From positions 3,720,001 through 3,784,000 of the forward strand of contig CATOTF010000002.1 in the NCBI GenBank assembly GCA_951813045.1: DNA of 64,000 nucleotides, written 5' to 3'. Source of the DNA: an uncultured Rhizobiaceae bacterium. GTDB taxonomy: Bacteria > Pseudomonadota > Alphaproteobacteria > Rhizobiales > Rhizobiaceae. The notes under the pieces were generated by a model, which saw only the letters and a list, made by a program, of their open reading frames with translations, was not told the origin of the DNA and ran no database searches. This document shows positions 44,844 through 54,438 of the stretch, one piece after another. How positions within the stretch are numbered: the first letter of the stretch is position 1; every line of letters begins with the position of its first letter. The translations under genes and the position numbers were made by a program.

Positions 44844-46070
44844 ATGGCGATAGAGTTTAAATCACCAGCGCAAAAAACATATGATGTCATCATCGTCGGT
44901 GGCGCAATGTATGGCTCATCCGTTGCGTGGTTTACGGCCAATAACCCGGATTTCGACGGCTCAATTCTGGTAGTCGAGCGCGACCCCACTTATGAGTTCA
45001 CATCCACCGCCCACACAAATTCCTGCATGCGGCAGCAGTTTTCCCGCGAGCTCAACGTCAGGATTTCCCAGTTTGCTGCCGACTTTGTAAAAAATTTCCG
45101 CGAGTATTTCGGCGGTGACGATCGCGTGCCGAATATTCCCATTCAAAGCTATGGTTATATGTATCTGGCGGACAATAAAGGTTTCGACGAGGTTCTGATT
45201 GAAAGCCAAAAACTTCAAGCTGAATGCGGTGCGGGCACCAAACATATGACGGTGGAAGAAATCGCCCGCGATTACCCGTTTTATAATCTCGACGACATTG
45301 TAGGCGCTAACCACAATCTTATCGACGAAGGATATTTCGACGGCGGAACGGTGTTTGACTGGTGGAAAAGGAGCGCCCGCGAAAAGGGCGTGGAATATTG
45401 CACCAATGAAGTTGTCGCGATGACGAAAAACACAGCGGGTAGTCGCGTTGAAAGTGTCACGCTGAAAACCGGTGATGTGATAAATTGTGGCACGGTGATC
45501 AACACATCCGGCCCGCGCGCGGTGGAAACGTCGCGCATGGCGGGTATTGAAATCCCGGTGGAGCCACGCAAACGCTATACGTTTATTTTCGACGCGGCCA
45601 AGCCACTTGATCGTGACTTACCACTCACGATTGACCCATCCGGCGTTCACATGCGCACGGACGGCACTTATTATCTGGCCGGCGGACCGCCCACCATTGG
45701 CGGTGGTGACGACCCCGCCGTCGCTTATGATGATTTCGAGCAGGACCATTCCCTTTGGGAAAATCATTTCTGGCCGATTATCGCAACAAGGATACCCCAG
45801 TTTGAATCAATCAAACTTGTCAACTCCTGGGCAGGCCATTACGCGTTTAATACATTTGACCAGAATGCGATTTTAGGCCCCGACACAAAGGTTGAGAATT
45901 TCATCTTCGTGAACGGATTCTCCGGCCATGGATTCCAGCAATCCCCCGCCATGGGACGCGGCACATCCGAACTCATCACCTACGGTGAATACAGATCCCT
46001 CGATCTGTCGCCTTTCAACTATGAGCGCATCGAAAAAGGCGAGCCTTTTGTCGAAAAAGCGGTCATTTAA
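44844..46070 (+). CDS. DAO-family FAD-dependent oxidoreductase (sarcosine oxidase/dehydrogenase-like)
   Basis: 408 residues. The N-terminal FAD Rossmann motif is DVIIVGGAMYGSSVAW; the C-terminal FAD/substrate part is FVNGFSGHGFQQSPAMGRG. Start ATG 44844 is preceded by GGGAGGG. It is not a close copy of the flavoprotein at 3-950, although both are of the same superfamily. Followed 64 bases later by an NAD-dependent epimerase-fold protein. Oxidises a secondary amine or amino-acid-like substrate, identity unknown. Confidence 0.83.
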   Translation: MAIEFKSPAQKTYDVIIVGGAMYGSSVAWFTANNPDFDGSILVVERDPTYEFTSTAHTNSCMRQQFSRELNVRISQFAADFVKNFREYFGGDDRVPNIPIQSYGYMYLADNKGFDEVLIESQKLQAECGAGTKHMTVEEIARDYPFYNLDDIVGANHNLIDEGYFDGGTVFDWWKRSAREKGVEYCTNEVVAMTKNTAGSRVESVTLKTGDVINCGTVINTSGPRAVETSRMAGIEIPVEPRKRYTFIFDAAKPLDRDLPLTIDPSGVHMRTDGTYYLAGGPPTIGGGDDPAVAYDDFEQDHSLWENHFWPIIATRIPQFESIKLVNSWAGHYAFNTFDQNAILGPDTKVENFIFVNGFSGHGFQQSPAMGRGTSELITYGEYRSLDLSPFNYERIEKGEPFVEKAVI

Positions 46071-46133
46071 GGGTAAAAACCGTATAAAATCACAAAAACA
46101 GGGCATTTTCGCGAAAACCATAAGGCAAATTAG

Positions 46134-46970
46134 ATGAAAAAACTGGTATTAACGGGCGCTGCAGGACGTTTGGGTTCGCATCTGCGCGAACCTCTAACCA
46201 AATTAAGTGATGAGCTGGTCTCAACCGATATTGCCGACAATGTCGGCAAGCTCTACGAAGGTGAAGCATTTGTAAAAGCTGACCTAGCGAAGCTTGATGA
46301 AATGGTGGACGTCCTAAAAGGCGCAGATATGGTGGTCCATTTCGGCGCTATCGGAGACGAAGCGCCGTGGGATGATATTCTCCAGTCCAACATCATCGGC
46401 GCTTATAATGTCTGGGAAGCGGCGCGGATAAACGGCTTGCGCCGTGTGGTCTATGCAAGCTCGATTCACGCGGTGGGCATGCATCCCCGTAATGTTGCGA
46501 TTGACACGGATGTCGCGCACAGGCCGGATACATTTTATGGACTGGCCAAATGTTTTGCAGAAGATCTTGGCTCGCTCTATTGGGATAAATTCACCCTGGA
46601 AAGCGTTCACTTGCGCATCCTATCAGCAGCGCAGGTGACGAACGCCCGCGCGCTCGGCTCATGGCTTTCCTATGATGATCTCATTCAACTCGTGACCCGT
46701 TCCATCGACACGCCGACAGTTGCCCACACAATTATCTACGGCGTATCCAATAACGACCGTTCCCCAGTTAATAACGAAAACGCTGCGTTTCTCGGCTATC
46801 GCCCTAAAGACAATGCAGAACAATTTGCCACGCAAATTCTGGCGGAAGAAGCACCACAGGATTTGAACGATCCGACCTATCTCTATCACGGTGGCCCGTT
46901 CGCTGCCGTTGTGCCGGGTAATAGCGGCCTCGCGACGATGAATATCGTCGACGATAAGAAGATTACCTGA
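46134..46970 (+). CDS. NAD-dependent epimerase/dehydratase-fold protein, uronate-dehydrogenase-like
   Basis: 278 residues of extended short-chain dehydrogenase. NAD motif TGAAGRLGSHLR, then VVHFGAIGDEAPW, and the YxxxK pair in FYGLAKCFAED with SSIHAVG upstream. This pattern and length match uronate dehydrogenases (hexuronate to aldarolactone). It converges on the liv operon. Confidence 0.78.
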   Translation: MKKLVLTGAAGRLGSHLREPLTKLSDELVSTDIADNVGKLYEGEAFVKADLAKLDEMVDVLKGADMVVHFGAIGDEAPWDDILQSNIIGAYNVWEAARINGLRRVVYASSIHAVGMHPRNVAIDTDVAHRPDTFYGLAKCFAEDLGSLYWDKFTLESVHLRILSAAQVTNARALGSWLSYDDLIQLVTRSIDTPTVAHTIIYGVSNNDRSPVNNENAAFLGYRPKDNAEQFATQILAEEAPQDLNDPTYLYHGGPFAAVVPGNSGLATMNIVDDKKIT

Positions 46971-47036
46971 CGGTATCGCGTTCAATCGCGGTGAACTTTT
47001 CCAGACAATAGAACGGGTTTTCTCGCCGGATTTTGG

Positions 47037-48353
47037 TTACTGTGATCTGCTTTCCGGCAGCATGCCTTGTGGTCGGAAACGCAGCACAAGCAATAAAATA
47101 ACACCCATCATGATCAATCGAATGTGGGACGCACTTTCAACGAGTTGTGCCTTGATTGCGCTCCCGTCCGCCATATTGGATGTAATCAGGTTCATGACCT
47201 GTTGACCAATCGGTTCAGCTTCAATCCAGATAAACCAGACGACAAAGCCGCCAAGAATTGAGCCAAGATTATTTCCTGAACCGCCAACAATCACCATAAT
47301 CCAAATCAGAAATGTAAAGCGCAGTGGTTGATAGGACCCCGGCGTAAACTGGCCGTCAAGTGTGGTGAGCATAGCTCCAGCAATACCGATAACCGCCGAA
47401 CCCAACACAAATACCTGCAGATGCCGGGCGGTGATATTTTTACCCATCGCACTTGATGAGACTTCATTATCGCGAATAGCCCGCATCATGCGGCCCCAGG
47501 GCGAGCGCACAGCACGTTCCGCCAGGAGAAAAACGATCACAAGCACAATGAGAAACAGACAAGTATAGCTCAGTTTCACAATAATGGAGGATAGATCCAC
47601 AATCGGTATGCCAATGGATGTTGCAATATCGCGATAAAATTCCGACTCTTGGATATCAATTTCATAAGGAACAGGCCGCGGAAGACCGTTTACGTTTTTA
47701 ACGCCACGTGTCAGCCAGTCTTCGTTTTTGAGAACAGAGACGATAATCTCGGAAATACCAAGAGTTGCGATCGCCAGATAATCAGACCGAAGGCCGAGAG
47801 CAATTTTACCGATTATCCAGGCAACTCCGGCGGCTACAAATGCCGCCACCCCCCAGGACAAGACTATCGGCAATCCAAAACCGCCCAGGAAACCGGTCTT
47901 TGCCGGTTCAACCGCCTCGATTGCTTCAACAGCCGGGTCTAGGACCATTCTGTATATGATAAACGCAAACAGAAGGAAGGCAGTCGTGATGAGCAATCTT
48001 GAACGGGACTGATCGTGAAAATACCGCTGCACCATAATGACACCGGCAACCGCTGCCAGCACTACAAAAAATGCGCCCACAATTCCAAATCCACCCGCGC
48101 TCCATGCCGCTCCAACTGGAGAAACGGAAAGGATAACCGCTGTCACGCCGCCTAGCGCGGCAAATCCCATAATCCCCGCATTAAAGAGGCCGGCAAATCC
48201 CCATTGGATATTCACCCCCAGCGACATGACGGCGGAGATGATGCACAGGTTGAGAATCGTTAAGGAGAGCGACCAGCTTTGAATAACACCGACGGCAACA
48301 AGCAACAGCGCCATGATACCGAACGCCAAAACGGAACGCATCGAATCGCTCAT
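47037..48353 (-). CDS. livM: Branched-chain amino-acid-type ABC permease LivM
   Basis: 438 residues, about 10 membrane segments, with the family signatures GFAGLFNAGIMGFAALGG and SAVIGIAGAMLTTLDGQFTP. Pairs with LivH to form the import channel. Its ATG overlaps the livH stop (ATGA). It is longer than most LivM proteins because of an extra loop (residues 105-175) with a hydrophobic segment. Last gene of the operon. Confidence 0.9.
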   Translation of the reverse strand: MSDSMRSVLAFGIMALLLVAVGVIQSWSLSLTILNLCIISAVMSLGVNIQWGFAGLFNAGIMGFAALGGVTAVILSVSPVGAAWSAGGFGIVGAFFVVLAAVAGVIMVQRYFHDQSRSRLLITTAFLLFAFIIYRMVLDPAVEAIEAVEPAKTGFLGGFGLPIVLSWGVAAFVAAGVAWIIGKIALGLRSDYLAIATLGISEIIVSVLKNEDWLTRGVKNVNGLPRPVPYEIDIQESEFYRDIATSIGIPIVDLSSIIVKLSYTCLFLIVLVIVFLLAERAVRSPWGRMMRAIRDNEVSSSAMGKNITARHLQVFVLGSAVIGIAGAMLTTLDGQFTPGSYQPLRFTFLIWIMVIVGGSGNNLGSILGGFVVWFIWIEAEPIGQQVMNLITSNMADGSAIKAQLVESASHIRLIMMGVILLLVLRFRPQGMLPESRSQ

Positions 48354-49360
48354 AACGTTCTCCCTTTGAAAATTCCGGTCGGCATGATGATGAGAACAAT
48401 CACAAGAATGGCAAAGGAAACCGCAAACTTATAATCGGTTGATAAAAGTTGCACCAAACCCTCCGGTGCAAAATCATCGGGAACAAGCCGGGTGAAAAAC
48501 CCTTTAAAGGCAAATGTGATCAGGATTTCTGAAAACGCCACGATAAAACCGCCTACAATAGCGCCAAGCGGGCTGCCTATCCCGCCGATAATTGCGGAAG
48601 CGAATATCGGCAACAGCAATTGGAGGAAGGTGAACGGCTTATAGCTCTTGTCGAGGCCATAAAGCGTGCCTGCAACGGTTGCCAGAACGGCAACCAATAG
48701 CCAGGTGATCCTGACAACTTTTTCAGGGTCAATACCAGACAAAAGCGCCAGGTTCTCGTTATCCGCATAGGCCCGCATTGATTTCCCGGTCTTAGTTTTT
48801 TCCAAAAACCAAAACAAGGCCACGACAAGAACAACCGCAGTGATAACGGTGATCACCTGCGACGTTTTAATCGCGATACCTACATCAAGCCCGGTCCAGT
48901 TCTTGAATTCTCGTGCCTTCATAACAAATCGAGCGCCATCGCCGATACTTCTGTCATCCGGACCGATTACAAACCGAATTAGCCCGTTGGTAACAAACAT
49001 GATTCCGGTGGAAACGACGACAAGAATTGTCGGAACGGCTTTTTGTATGCGGTAAAATCGGTAAACAACCCGGTCGGTTATCAAAATATACACCGCCGCA
49101 CAGATGATAGCTGGAACGAGTGCAAGGAGCACTGTTGGCAAGGGCGCAATCGATACGCCCATGCTTTTAAACAGCCACAGGAAGAGAATAGCAAACATTG
49201 CGCCCATAGACATGGTTTCACCGTGGGCGAAATTTGAAAAGCGCAATACGCCGTAAACCAGCGTGACGCCCAATGCGCCAAGGGCGAGCTGGCTGCCGTA
49301 TGCAAGGCCTGGAACAATCACATAATTGGCGAGGATCGCCATCGCATTTAGAAATTCCAT
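48350..49360 (-). CDS. livH: Branched-chain amino-acid-type ABC permease LivH
   Basis: 336 residues, about 8 membrane helices. Conserved GLAYGSQLALGALGVTLVYG, RFSNFAHGETMSMGA and ASAIIGGIGSPLGAIVGGF. ATG 49360 (MEFLNAMAILAN) directly follows the livF stop; a longer frame to 49390 would run into livF and is not used. Confidence 0.92.
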   Translation of the reverse strand: MEFLNAMAILANYVIVPGLAYGSQLALGALGVTLVYGVLRFSNFAHGETMSMGAMFAILFLWLFKSMGVSIAPLPTVLLALVPAIICAAVYILITDRVVYRFYRIQKAVPTILVVVSTGIMFVTNGLIRFVIGPDDRSIGDGARFVMKAREFKNWTGLDVGIAIKTSQVITVITAVVLVVALFWFLEKTKTGKSMRAYADNENLALLSGIDPEKVVRITWLLVAVLATVAGTLYGLDKSYKPFTFLQLLLPIFASAIIGGIGSPLGAIVGGFIVAFSEILITFAFKGFFTRLVPDDFAPEGLVQLLSTDYKFAVSFAILVIVLIIMPTGIFKGRTL

Positions 49361-49361
49361 A

Positions 49362-50069
49362 TCAGCCTCCCAAAAACGCCTTGCGAACATCGGGGTTCGC
49401 CATCAGCGCCTCCCCCGTGTCCGTATAGCGATTGGCGCCCTGCACCAGAACAAATCCTTTGTCGGCTATGTTCAGTGCCTGTTTGGCGTTTTGCTCAACC
49501 ATCAGAATTGCAATCCCAGAGCGGGCAATCTCGATGATCCGGTCAAACAATTCATCCATCACGATGGGGGAAACACCAGCTGTTGGTTCATCCAGCATGA
49601 GTAGAGTGGGGTTAGTCATCAGCGCGCGCCCGACGGCAACCTGCTGGCGTTGGCCACCGGATAATTCACCGGCCGGTTGTTTTTGCTTTTCCGCAAGAAT
49701 GGGAAACAGTTCGAACACTTTTTCAAGTGTTTGGGAATAGTCGTCATCACGAACAAACGCACCCATTATAAGATTATCGAGAACGCTCATCGACGTGAAC
49801 ACATTTTCCGTTTGTGGCACAAACGCCATGCCTTCGCGTACGCGGGCGGGTGGTGACAACTTAGTGATATCTTTTCCATCGATTGATACGGAACCTTCAC
49901 GCAAGTTCAGCATGCCGAATATCGCCTTCATGGCGGTGGATTTACCCGCACCATTTGGGCCGACAACAACAGCTATTTCACCAAGGTCGACTTCAATTGA
50001 GCAATCTTTGATAATGTCTGAACCGGTGGTATATCCCCCGGTCATATTTGCCCCAGTCAAATAGGTCAT
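49362..50069 (-). CDS. livF: ABC transporter ATP-binding protein LivF
   Basis: 235 residues. Walker A is GPNGAGKSTAM, the signature is LSGGQRQQVAVGRALM, Walker B is LLMLDEPTAG, and the H-loop is replaced by MVEQN, as is usual in LivF. Start overlaps the livG stop (ATGA); an internal ATG eight codons on (MTGGYTTG) is an alternative. Confidence 0.93.
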   Translation of the reverse strand: MTYLTGANMTGGYTTGSDIIKDCSIEVDLGEIAVVVGPNGAGKSTAMKAIFGMLNLREGSVSIDGKDITKLSPPARVREGMAFVPQTENVFTSMSVLDNLIMGAFVRDDDYSQTLEKVFELFPILAEKQKQPAGELSGGQRQQVAVGRALMTNPTLLMLDEPTAGVSPIVMDELFDRIIEIARSGIAILMVEQNAKQALNIADKGFVLVQGANRYTDTGEALMANPDVRKAFLGG

Positions 50070-50872
50070 GCCTGACCCCCTGCGACAGCTACCGGTTTCG
50101 GGGTATCTTTGTTTTTCAACCCTGTTCCCAAATAGGCCTCGATAACCTCTTCGTTGGCCTTCACCTCGTCGGCTGTCCCTTCAGCCAACACACTACCCTC
50201 CGCCATCACGATGACCGGGTCGCACATGCGGGAGATGAACTCCATATCGTGTTCGATAAGACAGAACGTGTAGCCACGTTCTTTGTTCAGTTTGATGATC
50301 GAATCGCCGATGGTCTTGAGAAGCGTTCTGTTCACCCCGGCGCCGACTTCATCGAGAAAGACGACCTTTGCGTCGACCATCATGGTGCGACCAAGTTCCA
50401 GAAGCTTTTTCTGTCCCCCGGACAAATTACCGGCCAACTCGTCTGCAACGTGGGATATTTCTAAAAATTCTATAACTTCGTCGGCTTTTTTTCGAACGTC
50501 CATCTCAGCGTTGCGAACCGCTTCCGGTTTCAGCCACACGTTAATCAGGCTCTCTCCCGGTTGATCGGCGGGAACCATCATCAGGTTTTCGCGAACGGTC
50601 AGCGTGGAAAATTCATGGGCAATCTGGAATGTTCTCAACAGGCCTTTTGCGAATAATTCGTGCGGTGGCAGGCCGGTAATGTCTTCTCCATCGAGATAAA
50701 CGCTCCCACTGGTGGGCGCGTGCGCACCGGCGATAACGTTAAACAGCGTAGTTTTACCGGCGCCATTAGGTCCAATCAGCCCGGTAATGGACCCTGTTTC
50801 AATTTTAAGAGAAGCCCCCGCAACAGCATGGATACCTCCAAAGCTTTTATGGAGGTTTTCTACGACGATCAT
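50066..50872 (-). CDS. livG: ABC transporter ATP-binding protein LivG
   Basis: 268 residues. Walker A GPNGAGKTTLFN, signature NLSGGQKKLLELGRTM, Walker B VVFLDEVGAGV (Glu then Val in place of the usual Pro), and H-loop LIEHDMEF. Partner of LivF in driving import. First gene after the terminator-like hairpin that follows livK. Confidence 0.93.
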   Translation of the reverse strand: MIVVENLHKSFGGIHAVAGASLKIETGSITGLIGPNGAGKTTLFNVIAGAHAPTSGSVYLDGEDITGLPPHELFAKGLLRTFQIAHEFSTLTVRENLMMVPADQPGESLINVWLKPEAVRNAEMDVRKKADEVIEFLEISHVADELAGNLSGGQKKLLELGRTMMVDAKVVFLDEVGAGVNRTLLKTIGDSIIKLNKERGYTFCLIEHDMEFISRMCDPVIVMAEGSVLAEGTADEVKANEEVIEAYLGTGLKNKDTPKPVAVAGGQA

Positions 50873-50905
50873 ATCAGATCCAACATTCGGCTCGAAATCT
50901 AAAAG

Positions 50906-50935
50906 AAGGCCCGAGCGAACAAACGCCCGGGCCTT
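50906..50935 (-). terminator. Hairpin between livK and livG
   Basis: AAGGCCCG pairs with CGGGCCTT around a 14-base loop. On the minus strand it is followed by CTTTT. It lies 21 bases after the livK stop and 33 bases before livG, consistent with partial termination that keeps the binding protein in excess. Confidence 0.72.
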
Positions 50936-50956
50936 CCCGTTGGGATTTAGCTTTGA

Positions 50957-52147
50957 CTAGCGGTATTTAACCGTTGTCACCGCTTTGTCTTTGATTTCGA
51001 TTTCGCGGTAGTTACCTGCACTTTCGCCAGCACCAATCAGTTCAACCGCAGATGCGCCAACATAGTCGATCTCACCACCGTCTTTAAGAATTTTAAGCGC
51101 TTTTGCCAATTCGCCCGGGAAGATTTTTTCACCAGGTGCATTGGCTACGTCGAATACTTTATCCTTGAGCTTTGCACTGTCGGAAGAACCGGCAGCCTGC
51201 ATGGCAAGAAGAATAAGGGCAGCGGAATCATAAGCTTCACCGGCAAATGGACCAGCTTTAAAGCCATTGGCTTTTGCCATATCAGCAAAAGTCGCTGCAC
51301 CCGCGCTATCCGTACCCGGGTGAGCACCATAAGAACCGTTCAGATCTTCACCAATCGCCAATGGCAGCGGGTCACCAACCATACCATCAGGCAGGTAGAA
51401 GGTTTCAAACGCACCGGCGTCCAGTGAACCCTGAATAACAGCTTTACCGCCCTGGTCGATATAACCGGCGACAACCAGAACATCACCACCAGCAGATGCA
51501 AGTGCACCAACTTCAGCGCTGTAGTCACCTTTGCCATCTTCGTGTGCAGCAACAATTGTCACCTTGCCACCAGCGGCTTCATAGTTGGTCTTGATGCTGT
51601 CTGACAGGCCCTTGCCGTAATCATTGTTTGTGTAAGTCAGGGCGATGGATTTCACGCCTCTTTCCATCAAAATGTCGGTAACGATCTTACCCTGACGAGC
51701 ATCGGATGGTGCTGTTCTAAAAAACAGGCCGTTATCTTCAACCGTAGAAAGCGCAGGCGATGTTGCAGATGGTGAAACCATAACAATGCCGTTTGGCACA
51801 GCAACGTTTTGCAACGCAGCGGTTGTCACACCGGAACAGTCACCACCAACAATAGCGTTGACATTGTCAGATGTAATCAAACGTTCAGCAGCAGCAACGG
51901 CAACGGCAGCATCTGTACAGGTTGTATCACCACGGACGCCAACAACAGTTGAACCGTCGAGGAACGCACCGCTTTCACTAACTTCTTTAATGGCGAGTTC
52001 AGCCGCGGGGCCCATATCGGCTACGATAGATTCAATCGCGCCGGTAAACCCGAGAAATACGCCCAGTTTGACTTCTTCAGCAAATGATGTGGACGCGACT
52101 GATGTCAGCAGCGTTGTCGCCATGGCCATTTTAATAATTGATTTCAT
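50957..52147 (-). CDS. livK: Periplasmic binding protein of Liv-type ABC importer
   Basis: 396 residues. The signal peptide MKSIIKMAMATTLLTSVAS is cleaved near SFAEEV. Type I periplasmic-binding fold with GFTGAIESIVADMGPAAELA, ECSGV-like segment GGDCSGVTTAAL, and TYTNNDYGKGLSDSIK. The cargo may be an amino acid, amide or aromatic acid; the sequence alone does not say. Bases 52148-52317 upstream hold no gene and should contain the operon promoter. Confidence 0.9.
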   Translation of the reverse strand: MKSIIKMAMATTLLTSVASTSFAEEVKLGVFLGFTGAIESIVADMGPAAELAIKEVSESGAFLDGSTVVGVRGDTTCTDAAVAVAAAERLITSDNVNAIVGGDCSGVTTAALQNVAVPNGIVMVSPSATSPALSTVEDNGLFFRTAPSDARQGKIVTDILMERGVKSIALTYTNNDYGKGLSDSIKTNYEAAGGKVTIVAAHEDGKGDYSAEVGALASAGGDVLVVAGYIDQGGKAVIQGSLDAGAFETFYLPDGMVGDPLPLAIGEDLNGSYGAHPGTDSAGAATFADMAKANGFKAGPFAGEAYDSAALILLAMQAAGSSDSAKLKDKVFDVANAPGEKIFPGELAKALKILKDGGEIDYVGASAVELIGAGESAGNYREIEIKDKAVTTVKYR

Positions 52148-52317
52148 GATTTTCTCCCAGTTTTAGCTTAAATTTCGAGTAGACTAGTTCTGGTGCCCCG
52201 CAACCTGCAAAGGCGCCAATTGAAAAATGTTATGACGTAAAGGTAAAGGCTTGGCGAGTCTAATTTTAACATGCGGGATTGAAGTATTCCGAGTGGAATG
52301 AGGGCAATCAGAAATCG

Positions 52318-53727
52318 TCATAAACTAGGTTCCAGGTCCAAGAGGCCGAAGGTGGTCGCATCCGTACACAGACCAATCAGATCGCCCGTTGAATTAACGC
52401 CACCAGCAGCATATCCGTCTGGCCTGATGAGGGCTGCATTAAAGCCGATCTCATCAAGCTTATCCCAATGACCTTTGATAACGGGAAGGGTTGATGCCGA
52501 GCGATAGTTTTCCGGATCTTTTGCCAGCAAATAAAACCGGTTTTCAGCGTAGTCATCGGCCAATTGACCATCGGGTGTTCTCACTTGCGGAGCAAGCTCG
52601 CCGCCGACACCATCGCGCCTGCCAAAGCCATCCCCAAGGGAGGGCCAGATTGATTTCATCGTTCCTGTGGGCGCATTCCCGGCTGCTGTTTGATTGATGA
52701 GCTTTCCAAGTCGAACCGTTAGTTCAATAAATTGACGGACATTTTTTTCGCGCTCTTCCCCATAAGTATCAAGCAGTTGCCTATCGTTTCCCTTCAACAC
52801 AGCATCCAGTTTCCAGGCAAGATTGGCAACGTCTCTAATGCCCGCGCACATGCCCTGCCCCATGAACGGTGGCATCTGGTGAGCCGCGTCCCCGGCGATA
52901 AGGCATCTACCCTTGCGCCAATCCTGGGCGACACAGGATCGAAACGTATAGACCGCGCTGCGCTCCAGATCAGCTTCATGCGGTTCGATCCAACGGCTGA
53001 GTTTTTCCCAAACCACTTCATCAGATACAACATCCGGCTCGGAGGGTTTTAACCTCATTTCCCAGCGGCGGCGGTCCCCAATACCCCGAACGTAAGTGGC
53101 GGGATTTTCCTCGTCACAAAACTGAATGGAATAATCGCCAAGATCTTCACGAGGAGCCTTGAGCATAAGATCAACAACGAGCCAGCGCTCTTTATACCCA
53201 AGATCATCAACTCCGACACCCATCGCATCGCGCAACATGGATGTCGCACCATCACAACCAACTATATATTCGCAGGTATGCGTTTCACCGCCTTCCAGTT
53301 GTAGTGTGACCTTATCTTGGTCTTGCGACATTCCGGTTACAGCGTTCCCACGCTTCAGTTGGACATCGTCAAACCGCGACAGTCCATCAACAAGCGCCTT
53401 TTCTAGTCCCGGCTGATGGACACGGTAGCTCTCATACCAGCCCATGGGGCCGATACTCTGTTCCCGCGACCAGTCGATGAGAACGTTGTCAGCGCTATCT
53501 TTAAACAACATGCCCCGCCCAACCATGGTCGAAGGCAGAACCTGCTCAGCCAGACCGGCAGCCTGAAACACCCGCATGGCCTCACCGTCAAAGTGAATTG
53601 CGCGTGGAAGGCCAAATGGCTTCGGCTGTTTTTCTACAACGATTGTCGAAATTCCCCGTCGCCCTAACAGATTTCCCAACAGTGCACCGATGGGCCCGCA
53701 CCCAATTATTCCAACCTGCGCATCCAT
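52318..53727 (-). CDS. FAD-dependent aromatic hydroxylase, MhpA-like
   Basis: 469 residues of class A flavin monooxygenase. GIIGCGPIGALLGNLLGRRG binds ADP, the middle DG motif is YIVGCDGATSMLRDAMG, and GDAAHQMPPFMGQGMCAGIR binds FAD ribityl. The last stretch is characteristic of 3-(3-hydroxyphenyl)propionate hydroxylase relatives, but the protein is shorter than MhpA (about 550) and lacks its C-terminal thioredoxin-like domain. Next to homogentisate genes, it could hydroxylate 3-hydroxyphenylacetate to homogentisate; this is inference. Confidence 0.82.
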   Translation of the reverse strand: MDAQVGIIGCGPIGALLGNLLGRRGISTIVVEKQPKPFGLPRAIHFDGEAMRVFQAAGLAEQVLPSTMVGRGMLFKDSADNVLIDWSREQSIGPMGWYESYRVHQPGLEKALVDGLSRFDDVQLKRGNAVTGMSQDQDKVTLQLEGGETHTCEYIVGCDGATSMLRDAMGVGVDDLGYKERWLVVDLMLKAPREDLGDYSIQFCDEENPATYVRGIGDRRRWEMRLKPSEPDVVSDEVVWEKLSRWIEPHEADLERSAVYTFRSCVAQDWRKGRCLIAGDAAHQMPPFMGQGMCAGIRDVANLAWKLDAVLKGNDRQLLDTYGEEREKNVRQFIELTVRLGKLINQTAAGNAPTGTMKSIWPSLGDGFGRRDGVGGELAPQVRTPDGQLADDYAENRFYLLAKDPENYRSASTLPVIKGHWDKLDEIGFNAALIRPDGYAAGGVNSTGDLIGLCTDATTFGLLDLEPSL

Positions 53728-53729
53728 AA

Positions 53730-54275
53730 TTACAATTCTTCCGTTTTGGTACCTTCCATACGCACCCCTTCAAAATTGACATGGGTACCATCGGTATCGA
53801 TGGTCGACAGATTGCAAAATATTTCGATCCTGTGGTTATCCGGGTCGAGAAGATAAAACGCTTCATTTTCCCCCCAGGAGCCATCTCCACGCGGGTCAAC
53901 AAAACTGTGCAACACTGGTCCGCGTACGATCTCCACCTTCTTTTCTTCAACTTTTTCAAGCACCGTTTCCCAATCCTCCTTGCTGTCGCATTCAAACGCG
54001 AAGTGATGGAAGGCCGGGATTCCTTCCAGATCATCTTCGGGACGTTTTGGCCGGGGCACATAAGTCTTTTTCGGATTATTCACGAGTACGAGTTCATGGT
54101 GCTTGTTACCCAAGCGCATGAACGTCAGTTCGACCGGAATATTGGGATTTTCATTTGCGGGATGGCGTTCGGTCAATTTAAAGCCCAGTACATCACGATA
54201 AAATGCGATGGACCGGTCGGTGTCTGACACTTCAACCGCCATATGTTGCATCCGCGCCAACTTACCTTTTTCCAT
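53730..54275 (-). CDS. VOC-family protein (extradiol-dioxygenase/glyoxalase-like)
   Basis: 181 residues with one complete VOC module pair. Metal-site residues appear as His in MQHMAVEV, His in FHHFAFECD and Glu in HRIEIFCN. The length and GDGSWGENEAFYLLDPDNH resemble short extradiol dioxygenase relatives. It is 2 bases upstream of the flavin hydroxylase in the same operon, so the pair probably acts on the same aromatic ring. It is much too short for 4-hydroxyphenylpyruvate dioxygenase. Confidence 0.8.
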   Translation of the reverse strand: MEKGKLARMQHMAVEVSDTDRSIAFYRDVLGFKLTERHPANENPNIPVELTFMRLGNKHHELVLVNNPKKTYVPRPKRPEDDLEGIPAFHHFAFECDSKEDWETVLEKVEEKKVEIVRGPVLHSFVDPRGDGSWGENEAFYLLDPDNHRIEIFCNLSTIDTDGTHVNFEGVRMEGTKTEEL

Positions 54276-54438
54276 TACACGTCCCTTGGGTTTTCCAATC
54301 TAGTTCTCGACGAAATCAAGCCGATTTTTCAACAGGACGCAATTCACCAGGAACATAAATACCGTCGTCTTCAACATCCATTGAAGGTGGCGCGCAAATT
54401 TGGGATAAACCAGTTTGACCTAAACCGGACAAACTGAC

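Noticed and set aside
53730-54275. VOC protein as 4-hydroxyphenylpyruvate dioxygenase, because it is near hmgA
   Set aside because: It has 181 residues against about 360 for that enzyme and lacks its C-terminal iron-binding half.
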